A DNA stretch of 64,000 nucleotides, taken from SXOA01 sp051004015. Its GTDB lineage: Bacteria; Planctomycetota; Planctomycetia; Pirellulales; Pirellulaceae. A program made the translations under genes and the position numbers. Location: NCBI GenBank assembly GCA_051004015.1, contig JBPCKT010000138.1, positions 1-64,000 of the forward strand, written 5' to 3'. The notes beneath the pieces were generated by a model, which was given only the letters and a program-made list of their open reading frames with translations, was not told the DNA's origin and made no database searches. Positions 8,665 to 16,970 of this stretch are shown piece after piece. The stretch's first letter is position 1; every line of letters starts with the position of its first letter.

Positions 8665-8665
8665 A
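8168..8665 (+). CDS. LAGLIDADG homing endonuclease of the 23S intron
   Basis: A 165-residue protein with a single LAGLIDADG motif near the N-terminus (YISGYVDGEGCF, residues 6-17), so it should act as a homodimer like I-CreI. Downstream elements (SFSVSQNGD, then IGDLVGKVLPHF, then HLTVEGLKEIV) fit the single-motif rRNA-intron endonuclease family. It would cut intronless 23S genes to spread the intron. Its stop codon TGA (8663-8665) uses the last two intron bases and the first base of the 3' exon, so the gene overlaps the P7 and P9 sequences of the ribozyme. No clear ribosome binding site precedes the ATG. Confidence 0.9.
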   Translation: MDLPSYISGYVDGEGCFCVSFIPSKRHRFGWEVRPSFSVSQNGDRAQLLYKIQAMWECGFIRPDRSDKTLKFEVRNIGDLVGKVLPHFRQYPLQSSKQADVERFDQICQLVFDKRHLTVEGLKEIVRLAVNMNPSGKRKYSGDEILNSLRSGEGIVCATGNCGST

Positions 8666-8945
8666 AGTTCCGACCTGCATGAATGGCGTAACGATTGGAG
8701 CACTGTCTCAACCACCGACCCGGTGAAATTGTAGCCGTGGTGAAGATGCCACGTTCCCGCGGTTAGACGGAAAGACCCCATGAACCTTGACTGTAGGCTG
8801 GTATTGGGCTGAGGTATGTTTTGTGTAGGATAGGTGGGAGGCTACGAAGTGGTGGCGCTAGCCATCATGGAGCCATCGTTGAAATACCACCCTGAATATG
8901 CTTTAGTTCTAACTTTTTCCCGTGAATCCGGGTAAAGGACATTTC

Positions 8946-8978
<33 letters not shown>

Positions 8979-9140
8979 AAAAAGGTAACGGAGGAGTACA
9001 AAGGTACCCTCAGCCTGGTTGGCAATCAGGCTTTGAGCGCAAGGGTAGAAGGGTGCTTGACTGCGAGACCTATAAGTCGAGCAGATGCGAAAGCAGGTCC
9101 TAGTGATCCGGTGATTCCGTATGGAAGGGTCATCGCTCAT

Positions 9141-9175
<35 letters not shown>

Positions 9176-9202
9176 GCCACCGAGCGTCCACAGCGGCGTG
9201 GC

Positions 9203-9240
<38 letters not shown>

Positions 9241-9289
9241 GTGAAGAAGCTCCCAAGGGTTTGGCTGTTCGCCAATGAAAGTGGTACGT

Positions 9290-9324
<35 letters not shown>

Positions 9325-9603
9325 CCTATCTGCCGTGGGCGTACGAAATTTGCGGAGGTTCTTCTTTAGTACGAGAGGATTTAGAAGGACGTACCTCTGG
9401 TGTACCAGTTGTCACGCTAGTGGCACGGCTGGATAGCTAAGTACGGAAAGGATAAACGCTGAAAGCATCTAAGCGTGAAGCCCTCTCCAAGATCAGATTT
9501 CGTTGTGCTTTAAGCACGAGAGTCCCCTGGAAGACTACCAGGTTGATAGGCCAGATGTGTACGCCCAGTAATGGGTTTAGCTAACTGGTACTAATGGACG
9601 AAC

Positions 9604-9630
9604 GCTTGGCCACATATATTCAACACTCTC
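9604..9630 (+). other. 3' strand of the 23S processing stem
   Basis: Reverse complement of 5992-6018 with about three mismatches, starting at GCTTGGCC, which closes the 23S terminal helix, and running on into the flank. Confidence 0.75.
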
Positions 9631-9802
9631 CCAGGCAACAGATAGCTCTTCGCCTGAGAGACCCATATTGAAGCGAGTCGCGAGACTTGCCAGACATGGT
9701 AGAGACGTTGGATACTTTTGCGGCATTATTACCGTGAACGTTTCAATCGCCATCGACACAACATCGAATTCGCCGCGTCAGGTTTAACCGCCTGCCGCGG
9801 TG

Positions 9803-9914
<112 letters not shown>

Positions 9915-9924
9915 TTTTTCAAAA

Positions 9925-9961
9925 CCCCTCGCCTGGCCAAAAGCCAGGCGAGGGGTTTTTT
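9925..9961 (+). terminator. Intrinsic terminator of the rRNA unit
   Basis: A perfect 13-bp GC-rich stem (CCCCTCGCCTGGC/GCCAGGCGAGGGG) with a 5-base CAAAA loop, followed directly by six T. It starts about 10 bp after 5S rRNA. Confidence 0.95.
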
Positions 9962-10082
9962 CGTGCGCCGGCGGCTAGAATGTTGAGATCAACCACGGAT
10001 GACACGCAGTGCAAGGATGGAAATCCCTGAAATCTGCGTCATCTGCGGATCAATTTGTTGTTGCCCGAGACGAGGTATCGAA

Positions 10083-13000
10083 GTGCGTCTCCTGAAAACT
10101 CTGGTGCTGCTTGCGGCTTTGGCCTCATCCAATTCGCTGATCGCGGAGGAAGGTGACGAGGAAGAGCCGTATTTGCCCGGCATTGTTGCCCGCTATTCGG
10201 ATAGCACCGGCCATTCGTTCCGCCGGCTGGATGAGGCGATTGCGTTTGACTGGGCCGGCGGATCGCCGGATGGCCGCATCGCTGCCGATGGCTTTCGGAT
10301 TCGGTGGCACGGCAAGCTGTTCGCCCAGGGAGCCGGCGAATACCGCCTGGCCGCGCATGCGGCTGGCGAAGTCGAGGTGAAGCTGGCAGGAAAGACGGTG
10401 ATTCCAAGGCAGGAAGCCGCCGGCTGGGTGTTTTCGCAGCCGGTGACGCTGGAATTTGACCGGCACGAGATCGGAGTCAGCTTCAAAAAGACGAAGAGCC
10501 CGGCGCATTTCTCGCTGTATTGGTCCGGGCCCCAGTTTCCGCTTGAGCCGGTGCCGCCGCGGTTTTTGATGCACGACCGGAAGGAAACGGTCTCCATGAA
10601 TTACGAGAGGGGAGAGCTGCTGGCGGCCGCGCTGCGGTGCGCGGCCTGCCACCGGGAGGAAGCGGATCCTAAGCCGCTGGCAGCGCCCTCATTGGCGCAT
10701 TTGGGTGGCAGTATCCGCGAAGATTGGGTGCAAAAGTGGCTCTGCGACAAGGGGCAGGAAGAGCTTTCCATTCGCCGGCGAATGCCCGCCTACGGATTTT
10801 CAGAAGACGAGGCGGCGGCGATTACGGCCTACTTGCTCGAAAGTCAGCCGGCCCGGGAACGACCGAAGGAAGAGGCGGAACCTTCCCTTCCTCCAAGCCA
10901 GCCGAAGTCCGGCAAAACTCCGCCCGTGACAAGTCCCCCGACTGGCCCCACGGTCGACGAGGGCGCCACACTGTTTTTCACGCGCGGCTGCCTGGCCTGC
11001 CACCAGGTGCATGGGCTTGGCGAAAGCGGGCTGTTCGGCGGCGGCGACCTCACCAAAACTGCCACCAAGCGGCCGGCTGGTTTCTTTCGTGATTGGCTGG
11101 CTGACCCGAGCAAACTCAATCCGGATCACCGGATGCCAATTTTTGATCTCAGCCCGCGTGAGCGAACGGCAATTGATCGCTACCTCTCGTCGCTGGGTGA
11201 AGCGCCGAAGCCACCTCGGCGGGAACAGCCGCAGCAAGGTGGAATAGAAAAGGGCCGAACTCTGGTCGCCAGGCACCGCTGCACAAGCTGCCACGCGCTG
11301 CCGCCAGACGCCCAGCTTGCCCCTGCCTCGAATGTAAAGCGGCTGGACGATGCAAGCGACTGGAAAAAATCGTGCGCATCCAAGGGGGGCGTCAGCCAGG
11401 CCCATCTGGGCTATTCCCTGAATCGGGAGGACCAAAATGCCCTACGGGAATTCTATTCTGCTGAGCGCGTCAGCGAATCCAGTGGTGCCAAGCCGTCCGG
11501 TAGGTTATCGCTGATCCAAAACAACTGCCTCGCCTGCCACGGCCGCGAAGGAGTCGAGTCACTCACCTCCAGCCTGCCGCAAAAACTGGCGGAGAAACTG
11601 ATGGGAGTGGTGGAGCTCAACCCTTATTTGGAGCCCTCCGTTCCGGCCATGACTCCCCCCTCGCTGAGCAGCATCGGCGATAAGCTCCACAAGGACGCGC
11701 TCGACGCCGCCATCCGCCGCCAGGGTCCGCCGCTGCGCGATTACCTCCTGGTCCGGATGCCCCGCTTTCCGCTGCCGGACGACGAGCTGAAACGGCTGAC
11801 AGACTATTTCATCCAGACCGACCGCATCCCGCCGCTGCCGGAGGCTTCCGCCACAAAACCAACGCCTGCGGAAGAAGCCGCCTTCACACTTGCCGGCAGC
11901 CGACTGGTCTCGACCGACGGCTTCGGCTGCACGAGTTGCCACCAGGTGGGGAAGGTCATACCGGACAAAGCGCCGCTCAACGCCCGCGGCCCGTCGCTCT
12001 CAGCGATCGACAAACGGATCCGCAAAGAGTGGTACGACCGCTTTCTCCACAATCCCGCCCGCATCGTCCCCCGGATGGAGATGCCCAGCGTCCAAATCCC
12101 TGTCCGCGGAGTTCTCGATTCCAAACTCGACCCACAACTCGCCGCCCTCTGGCACGTCCTCGCCACCCCCGGCTTCGACCCGCCAGAGCCGAATCCATTT
12201 CGGATGCTGCGTTTTGCCGGAGGAAAGGCGAGGGAGTACCCAAAAAACGTCTTCGACACGGTTCAATTTCGAAAGACAACTTATGCAACGCCTATGCTGA
12301 CGGCTTTCGGCAATCGTCACAATCTTCTGTTTGACCTGGAGAAGAATCGGATGGTGGGATGGTGGGTAGGGGACGGGGCAGCTCAGCGAACCCGGGGGAA
12401 GAGCTGGTTTTGGGAAGCACTCGGCCAAAGTCTATTGGATAATCAATCGTCCGAACCCGACTTCCATTTGTTGATTGACGGCAAGGAGGCGAAGCCCCTC
12501 GCCAGTGACCAACTCCTCGCGCAACCAATTCGCACTTTCAATTCCACACCGGAAGAAAATGGACGACACGGATTTCAGTACGCACTCTTGTTTCGAAGGA
12601 AAGGAGTCGACGAGCCCGTACGCCTCCTCGTCACTCAGCTCCTGAAGGCCTGGCATGATCCCGAGGATCCTTCGCACACCGGCATCGTGCGAGAATTGCA
12701 GGTATCAGGCGTACCGCAAGGAGGAATTCTCATCTTTCGGCCAATCGACATAAATACGTTACTCGGCGTGAAATTTGAGAAAAACACATTCACACTTAAT
12801 CCGAAACACGGGACAGAAATCAACGTGGCCGAAAATCAGTGGCAAGAGGCTCGACGCGACGGTATCGTCATTGCCAATAAACACGACGCTGACCAGCTTG
12901 GAGAAGGCGAGATGGGAGAGCGGGGCATCAAGATTCGGCTTCGCTACTCCACAAGATTTCCGGTCGACCATTTCGACAGCCCGCCAGTTGAATTGCCAAA

Positions 13001-14411
13001 TCCCGAGGCGGCCGAAATTCATATTGGGGAGGGATGGAATGCGACTCGCCTCCCGCTGCCTGAAAGACTTCTGCCCACCGCGCTGACTTTTCGGCCAAAT
13101 GGGTCTCTCACAATTGGCACGTTGGCGGGGCAGGTTTTTAGCGCTACCGACATTCATCCGAAAGATAACGTGGAGGACTCCCTAGAGAAACTGGCCGACG
13201 GATTGGCGTCTCCCTACGGACTTTTTGCCACCCAGGAATATGTGGATGTACTCACCAAAACGAGCCTTATAAGAATTCCGTTTGCTGCCCAGCAAGGCAA
13301 GAAAATGACTTTCGTGTCTTCGGGTTGGGGACATACCGAGGACTACCATGATTGGGCCATAGGACTACTCCGCAGCGAACGAGAGCACTATTACGTCGGT
13401 TTGCCGTGCCAACAGGACGATCGCTGGCCAGAAGAGGCCAAGTATCGCGGCAGTGTGATCCAGCTTGTGCCACGACAGCCGACGAAGGACGACGCCCGCG
13501 AGTATGCCATTGAAGTTCTCTCCACGGGCCATCGTTTCCCCATGGGTCTCGCAGTCAATCGAGAGGGTGATTTGTTTGTTACGGATAACCAGGGAAACTA
13601 CAACCCGTTCAACGAACTCAACCACGTCCGCAAGGGCGCATTTTTTGGGTTCGTTAACGCCATCGATAAGCGGCGAAAGGATACACCGCCCCCCACCACC
13701 GAACCGGCGATTAATATTCCCCATCCGTGGACGCGGAGCGTCAATGGGATTTGTTTTTTGTACACCCCTGAGAAGTTAAGAAAAGAGACGGGGAAGGATG
13801 CGTTCGGCCCGCTGGAGGGGCAACTGGTGGGGTGCGAATACGACACGCGGCGGCTGATTCGGATGAGCTTGCAGAAGATTGGGGATACGTACCAGGGGTG
13901 CGCGTATCCGCTGAGCCAGGAGCCGTCGTCGCCGGAGAAGGGATTTTTGGGGCCGATTGTCTGCGCTGTTTCGCCGCGGGGGGAGCTCTACGTCGGCAGC
14001 ATCCGGGAGAGCGGGTGGGGGGCGGGAAATAACGTCGGCGAGATTGTGAAGATCAAGTTTGAGCTCGAAAAGATGCCGTGCGGGATTGCGGAGGTGAAGG
14101 CGGTGAAAGGGGGTTTTAATATTGATTTCCTGCGAGAAGTCGATGCGAAGAGGGCCGCTGATGTCGCCAACTACTCCATTTCTTCCTACCGCCGCATCAG
14201 CACGCCGGCTTATGGCGGACCCGATGTGGACCGGCGGATCGAGAAGATCGATTCCGTGGAACTGTCCGCCGATCGCCGCCGCGTCACGGTTCATTTGCCG
14301 GAGTTGCGGACCGGCGGGTTTGTCTATGAGATTCAACTTAAGAATCTCTCGCCGGGGGATACGGAGTTCTTTCCAGCGGAGGCGTATTTCACGCTGCATG
14401 GAGTGCCGTGA
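10083..14411 (+). CDS. Giant secreted PA14 / five-heme cytochrome c / beta-propeller protein
   Basis: About 1,442 residues. After a signal peptide (LLKTLVLLAALASSNSLIAEE), a PA14-like carbohydrate-binding domain covers about 25-155. Five CXXCH heme sites follow (CAACH, CLACH, CTSCH, CLACH, CTSCH at about 186, 303, 400, 482 and 616). The C-terminal half is a beta-propeller of the sorbosone-dehydrogenase/DUF6797 kind found in planctomycetes (HRFPMGLAVNREGDLFVTDN, then NELNHVRKGAFFGF). It is probably a periplasmic, electron-transferring sugar oxidation protein. I prefer the GTG at 10083, directly before the signal peptide; an in-frame ATG at 9999 would add residues encoded by repeat-like spacer DNA. 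It starts soon after the rRNA terminator. Confidence 0.85.
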   Translation: MRLLKTLVLLAALASSNSLIAEEGDEEEPYLPGIVARYSDSTGHSFRRLDEAIAFDWAGGSPDGRIAADGFRIRWHGKLFAQGAGEYRLAAHAAGEVEVKLAGKTVIPRQEAAGWVFSQPVTLEFDRHEIGVSFKKTKSPAHFSLYWSGPQFPLEPVPPRFLMHDRKETVSMNYERGELLAAALRCAACHREEADPKPLAAPSLAHLGGSIREDWVQKWLCDKGQEELSIRRRMPAYGFSEDEAAAITAYLLESQPARERPKEEAEPSLPPSQPKSGKTPPVTSPPTGPTVDEGATLFFTRGCLACHQVHGLGESGLFGGGDLTKTATKRPAGFFRDWLADPSKLNPDHRMPIFDLSPRERTAIDRYLSSLGEAPKPPRREQPQQGGIEKGRTLVARHRCTSCHALPPDAQLAPASNVKRLDDASDWKKSCASKGGVSQAHLGYSLNREDQNALREFYSAERVSESSGAKPSGRLSLIQNNCLACHGREGVESLTSSLPQKLAEKLMGVVELNPYLEPSVPAMTPPSLSSIGDKLHKDALDAAIRRQGPPLRDYLLVRMPRFPLPDDELKRLTDYFIQTDRIPPLPEASATKPTPAEEAAFTLAGSRLVSTDGFGCTSCHQVGKVIPDKAPLNARGPSLSAIDKRIRKEWYDRFLHNPARIVPRMEMPSVQIPVRGVLDSKLDPQLAALWHVLATPGFDPPEPNPFRMLRFAGGKAREYPKNVFDTVQFRKTTYATPMLTAFGNRHNLLFDLEKNRMVGWWVGDGAAQRTRGKSWFWEALGQSLLDNQSSEPDFHLLIDGKEAKPLASDQLLAQPIRTFNSTPEENGRHGFQYALLFRRKGVDEPVRLLVTQLLKAWHDPEDPSHTGIVRELQVSGVPQGGILIFRPIDINTLLGVKFEKNTFTLNPKHGTEINVAENQWQEARRDGIVIANKHDADQLGEGEMGERGIKIRLRYSTRFPVDHFDSPPVELPNPEAAEIHIGEGWNATRLPLPERLLPTALTFRPNGSLTIGTLAGQVFSATDIHPKDNVEDSLEKLADGLASPYGLFATQEYVDVLTKTSLIRIPFAAQQGKKMTFVSSGWGHTEDYHDWAIGLLRSEREHYYVGLPCQQDDRWPEEAKYRGSVIQLVPRQPTKDDAREYAIEVLSTGHRFPMGLAVNREGDLFVTDNQGNYNPFNELNHVRKGAFFGFVNAIDKRRKDTPPPTTEPAINIPHPWTRSVNGICFLYTPEKLRKETGKDAFGPLEGQLVGCEYDTRRLIRMSLQKIGDTYQGCAYPLSQEPSSPEKGFLGPIVCAVSPRGELYVGSIRESGWGAGNNVGEIVKIKFELEKMPCGIAEVKAVKGGFNIDFLREVDAKRAADVANYSISSYRRISTPAYGGPDVDRRIEKIDSVELSADRRRVTVHLPELRTGGFVYEIQLKNLSPGDTEFFPAEAYFTLHGVP

Positions 14412-14412
14412 C

Positions 14413-14470
14413 AAGTAGTCTGCACACTCCGTGTGCAGGCATGTCCGCTCACGGAGTGAGCGGACTACTT
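14413..14470. repeat. Inverted repeat, family 3 (AAGTAGTCCGCTCACTCCGTG)
   Basis: A 58-bp hairpin, AAGTAGTC...GACTACTT, with internal CACTCCGTG/CACGGAGTG palindromes. It lies between convergent genes and overlaps the last codons of the hydrolase gene on the minus strand. A half-copy is at 27492-27519 and a variant at 50651-50678. It may act as a bidirectional terminator, though it has no T run. Confidence 0.8.
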
Positions 14471-15414
14471 AGCACCGCTTCCCGCGTGCGGCGGAGGATT
14501 TCGTCGGTGAAGAAATAGGGCTCACTGCGATGTTCGCTGCCGATGAGATGGGCGACGTCGACGTCTTCGTATCGCGCGGCGAGGTCGGCGGGAAGGTAAC
14601 TCTTGCCTCCCGCCAGGCCGGTATGGCCAAGGCCCGGGGAGCCGTCGCAGCGATCGATCTTGTGAAACCGCGAAATGACGCTGTCGCAACTGCTGTAGAT
14701 GTTGAGCCAACTTTGGCCGAGGGGCATGGCCCGGCCGTGGACGTTGCCAGGCAGCAGCCAGTCGTTCTGGACGCCGGCGGCCCAGTAAACGACGCGGAAG
14801 CTCGCCCGCTCACCGCTTTCCATCCCGCGGCCAACGATTTCACCGCCGCTCAAGATGTGGAGCCCGCCGCCGATGATCCGGGCACCATAGCTGAAGCCGA
14901 TGAGACCGACGCGGCGGTTCGCGGGGATGGGAGCGAGGAAGCGGGCCAGCAACCAGGCCTCGTCATCGCTGCGGGCCGCTTTGACGCGGACGTCGCGCAA
15001 CGGGCCGTGGATTTGCGTGCTGGGCCACGACCAGATAACGAAGCGGACCTTGCCACCATCTTGGCTGCTGATGAGCTCGCGATAGATGGCCAGGCCCCGC
15101 GCTTCGGCTCCCGCGGAGTCCATCCGGTTGCCGTGAATGTAGATGACGGTCACGGTTTCCAGGTCGTCCGAGGCAAGAAAGGCGTTGTCATCCGATCCCT
15201 TCCAATAGCCGGCGTCATAGCGCGAGGTGCTCCAGCCGGGTCCGCCGCTCATGTTGCAAACGCCGCGCGTGTTGACAAGCCAGACTTGATCGCTCACCCG
15301 CGGCTCAAATGGCTTTTCAACATCTGCCGCGATAGCGTGCGGCAAGCAGGTCAGCGCGCAGCAGAGTAGGAAGGCGAACGCCGCGAACCGTGGACAGAAT
15401 GCGCCGGCAAGCAT
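14449..15414 (-). CDS. Secreted alpha/beta-hydrolase
   Basis: A 321-residue protein with a signal peptide (MLAGAFCPRFAAFAFLLCCA, cleavage near AIAA). The hydrolase core has the oxyanion-region motif IYIHGNRMD and a nucleophile elbow GFSYGAR, where Ser is the predicted nucleophile. Asp and His candidates follow, for example HIDR-like HKIDRCDG and HRSEPYF. The mid-region IWSWPS and the ARFLAPIPANRRVGLIGFS arrangement resemble planctomycete lipase-like proteins whose substrates are unknown. The start at 15414 is chosen for the signal peptide; upstream in-frame sequence is low-quality. The stop codon lies within the family 3 hairpin. Confidence 0.75.
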   Translation of the reverse strand: MLAGAFCPRFAAFAFLLCCALTCLPHAIAADVEKPFEPRVSDQVWLVNTRGVCNMSGGPGWSTSRYDAGYWKGSDDNAFLASDDLETVTVIYIHGNRMDSAGAEARGLAIYRELISSQDGGKVRFVIWSWPSTQIHGPLRDVRVKAARSDDEAWLLARFLAPIPANRRVGLIGFSYGARIIGGGLHILSGGEIVGRGMESGERASFRVVYWAAGVQNDWLLPGNVHGRAMPLGQSWLNIYSSCDSVISRFHKIDRCDGSPGLGHTGLAGGKSYLPADLAARYEDVDVAHLIGSEHRSEPYFFTDEILRRTREAVLSSPLTP

Positions 15415-15650
15415 GGTGGGAGAGGGGAGGTGGAGAGGGTTGTGCGTCTGGTAGGGGTAAGCAAAGCTCCGCGTTCCCTGGCGTCTAAGTATTGTAGCAC
15501 GATATGCACAACGTGTGCTAACGAGAATCCCGCAGCGGAGGCAAAAAAGCGACGGTTGCGTTTGCACATCACTGGGTGTGGTGTAGAGTTTCGCAGCAAA
15601 GCCAAGAGCGGCCTACCCGCCACCCTCGCTTGGAAAAACGGAGAATTGCC

Positions 15651-15857
15651 ATGAGAAAAATCCTTGCCATCGCCGCCCTGTCGCTGGTTGCCCTCAGCCT
15701 GTCGGGCTGCGGCTGCAGCCGGCCGTTTGCCAACCTGTTTAACCGGGGAGGGAACTGCGCCCCCGTCGACCCGTGCGCGAACGGCCCGCGGGCCACGCTA
15801 TTCGGCGGCGGCCAGATTCCGCCGGGCGCGGAAGTGCTGCAATACCCGGCCAACTAG
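15651..15857 (+). CDS. Small secreted lipoprotein
   Basis: A 68-residue protein: basic start MRKI, hydrophobic core, then a lipobox LSGC at about residues 17-20, so it is probably lipid-anchored. The mature part is short and rich in Cys, Gly and Pro, with no known domain. GGAG lies 7 bp before the ATG. Its 3' end overlaps by 60 bp the end of the convergent cytochrome fragment. Small lipoproteins of this type are common in planctomycetes and their role is unknown. Confidence 0.7.
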   Translation: MRKILAIAALSLVALSLSGCGCSRPFANLFNRGGNCAPVDPCANGPRATLFGGGQIPPGAEVLQYPAN

Positions 15858-16334
15858 GGAGCGCTTCGCACTCCGCTGTACACCGTTCATGGGGGCGGCG
15901 CTAAGGACGCGCCCCTCCGGCCACTTCGCTCCCGCCTTTACCCAAGCGGCAAGCACGGCCACTTCCTCCGCGGTCAACCTGCGCCCATCGGTCTCCGGCG
16001 GCATCGAGCCGTCAGCTGCCCGCCGGATCAGCAGGCTCTCTTGCGGCCGGCCGGGGACCACCACCTCTCCCGCTTCACTTCCTTTCAAAGCTGTCGCGCT
16101 GTTGGAAAGGTCCAGCCCGGCTCGGGCCTTTGTGCTGTTGTGGCACTTGAGACAGTTCTGCACCAGGATCGGCGCGACGTGCTTTTCAAAATCGATCTCG
16201 GTGGCGCTTACAAAAGAAATGGATAACCGAGAGGTTGAACAGAAGGAAACGAAGGCAACGAAGGACAGGCAAAGAAGGGGAGAAGGACCGCGGAGTTGGC
16301 GGAGGAGCGCAGAGGTCGGATGAATTAAATGCAT
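15798..16334 (-). CDS. Short PSCyt1-type cytochrome c protein, probably truncated
   Basis: About 178 residues. Residues 45-140 match the planctomycete cytochrome C domain PSCyt1: DFEKHVAPILVQNCLKCHNS with the CLKCH heme site, then GLDLS, GSEAGEVVVPG.P..SLLIRR, MPPE and a final 'VAVLAAWVKAGA.WP'. Family members normally continue into PSD1 and other domains, giving about 800-1000 residues; this one stops soon after PSCyt1 with an unrelated Arg-rich tail that overlaps the lipoprotein gene on the other strand. Its signal-peptide-like N-terminus (LSFVAFVSFC) is encoded by a copy of the family 6 repeat. Either a remnant or a minimal single-heme protein. Confidence 0.6.
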   Translation of the reverse strand: MHLIHPTSALLRQLRGPSPLLCLSFVAFVSFCSTSRLSISFVSATEIDFEKHVAPILVQNCLKCHNSTKARAGLDLSNSATALKGSEAGEVVVPGRPQESLLIRRAADGSMPPETDGRRLTAEEVAVLAAWVKAGAKWPEGRVLSAAPMNGVQRSAKRSLVGRVLQHFRARRNLAAAE

Positions 16335-16379
16335 CGTCTGGGTTGCACTGCTTCGTTTCCTTAGTTTCCTTCTGTTCAA
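16235..16379. repeat. Inverted repeat, family 6 (TTGAACAGAAGGAAACGAAGG)
   Basis: The left arm 16235-16263 and the right arm 16351-16379 match at 27 of 29 positions in inverted orientation around an 87-bp loop. The low-complexity purine-rich pattern (GAAGGAAACGAAGG) suggests slippage-derived growth. The left arm lies inside the cytochrome gene and encodes part of its signal peptide. Confidence 0.8.
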
Positions 16380-16408
16380 TTTCTTTGCCTGTTTCTTTCT
16401 GGTACGGC

Positions 16409-16897
16409 TTACCGAATGAACTGATCGACAAAATCCTCCCCCAGCCCCACTGCGGCGTAGTGACGGCGACAGAGCTCGATCTTGGTGTGGACGTCGTCGT
16501 GGCCGCAGGGATTGCCGGCGGTGTCGTAATAGATCAAAGCGCCGCAGACGTGAAAGAGCGTGATCATCTCGTCCACGTCGTCATCGACGACGAGCGTGTG
16601 GACCTCTCCCGGGGGCTCAAAGACGTACATCCCTTCGCGGGCGATCCAGTCGTGTTCCAGGTAACGCCACGAGCCCTTGATGACGTAGCCATGCACGGGC
16701 GCCGGGTGGCGATGGCGGCTGAGGACACCGCATCGCCGGACACGCAGCAGGTTCACCCATTCTCCGGCCACCGTGTTGAGAAACAGCGGGCGGAACCAGA
16801 CCCCTTCCGCCTGCGGCACCCAGAGTCGTTCATCCTCGGGAATCGCGGTCAGAACCAGGTCGTCCACCTTGCGAGTGGCGGCGGCAAAGGCGCTCAT
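16409..16897 (-). CDS. Cupin protein, 2,4'-dihydroxyacetophenone dioxygenase-like
   Basis: A 162-residue single cupin. It shows the RHRHPAPVHGYVIKGSWRY block (metal-binding histidines and the G...G of cupin motif 1) and the PPGEVHTLVV block (motif 2 His). The N-terminal FRPLFLNTVAGEWVNLLRV matches the ChrR/2,4'-dihydroxyacetophenone dioxygenase-like family. A metal-dependent dioxygenase role is likely but the substrate is unknown. It stands between the cytochrome fragment and phosphofructokinase, both on the same strand, with a gap of 73 bp to pfk. Confidence 0.75.
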   Translation of the reverse strand: MSAFAAATRKVDDLVLTAIPEDERLWVPQAEGVWFRPLFLNTVAGEWVNLLRVRRCGVLSRHRHPAPVHGYVIKGSWRYLEHDWIAREGMYVFEPPGEVHTLVVDDDVDEMITLFHVCGALIYYDTAGNPCGHDDVHTKIELCRRHYAAVGLGEDFVDQFIR

Positions 16898-16970
16898 AGG
16901 CGCGATCCTCGATGAAGCAGTAGATTCCGGCGGAAAACATCAGTGTAATCCATTGAGAGCCGCGGAGTGC

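Noticed and set aside
9999..10082. Upstream ATG of the giant cytochrome gene
   Set aside because: It adds residues from spacer DNA with a repeat-like AAATCTGCGTCATCTGCGG pattern and would bury the signal peptide.
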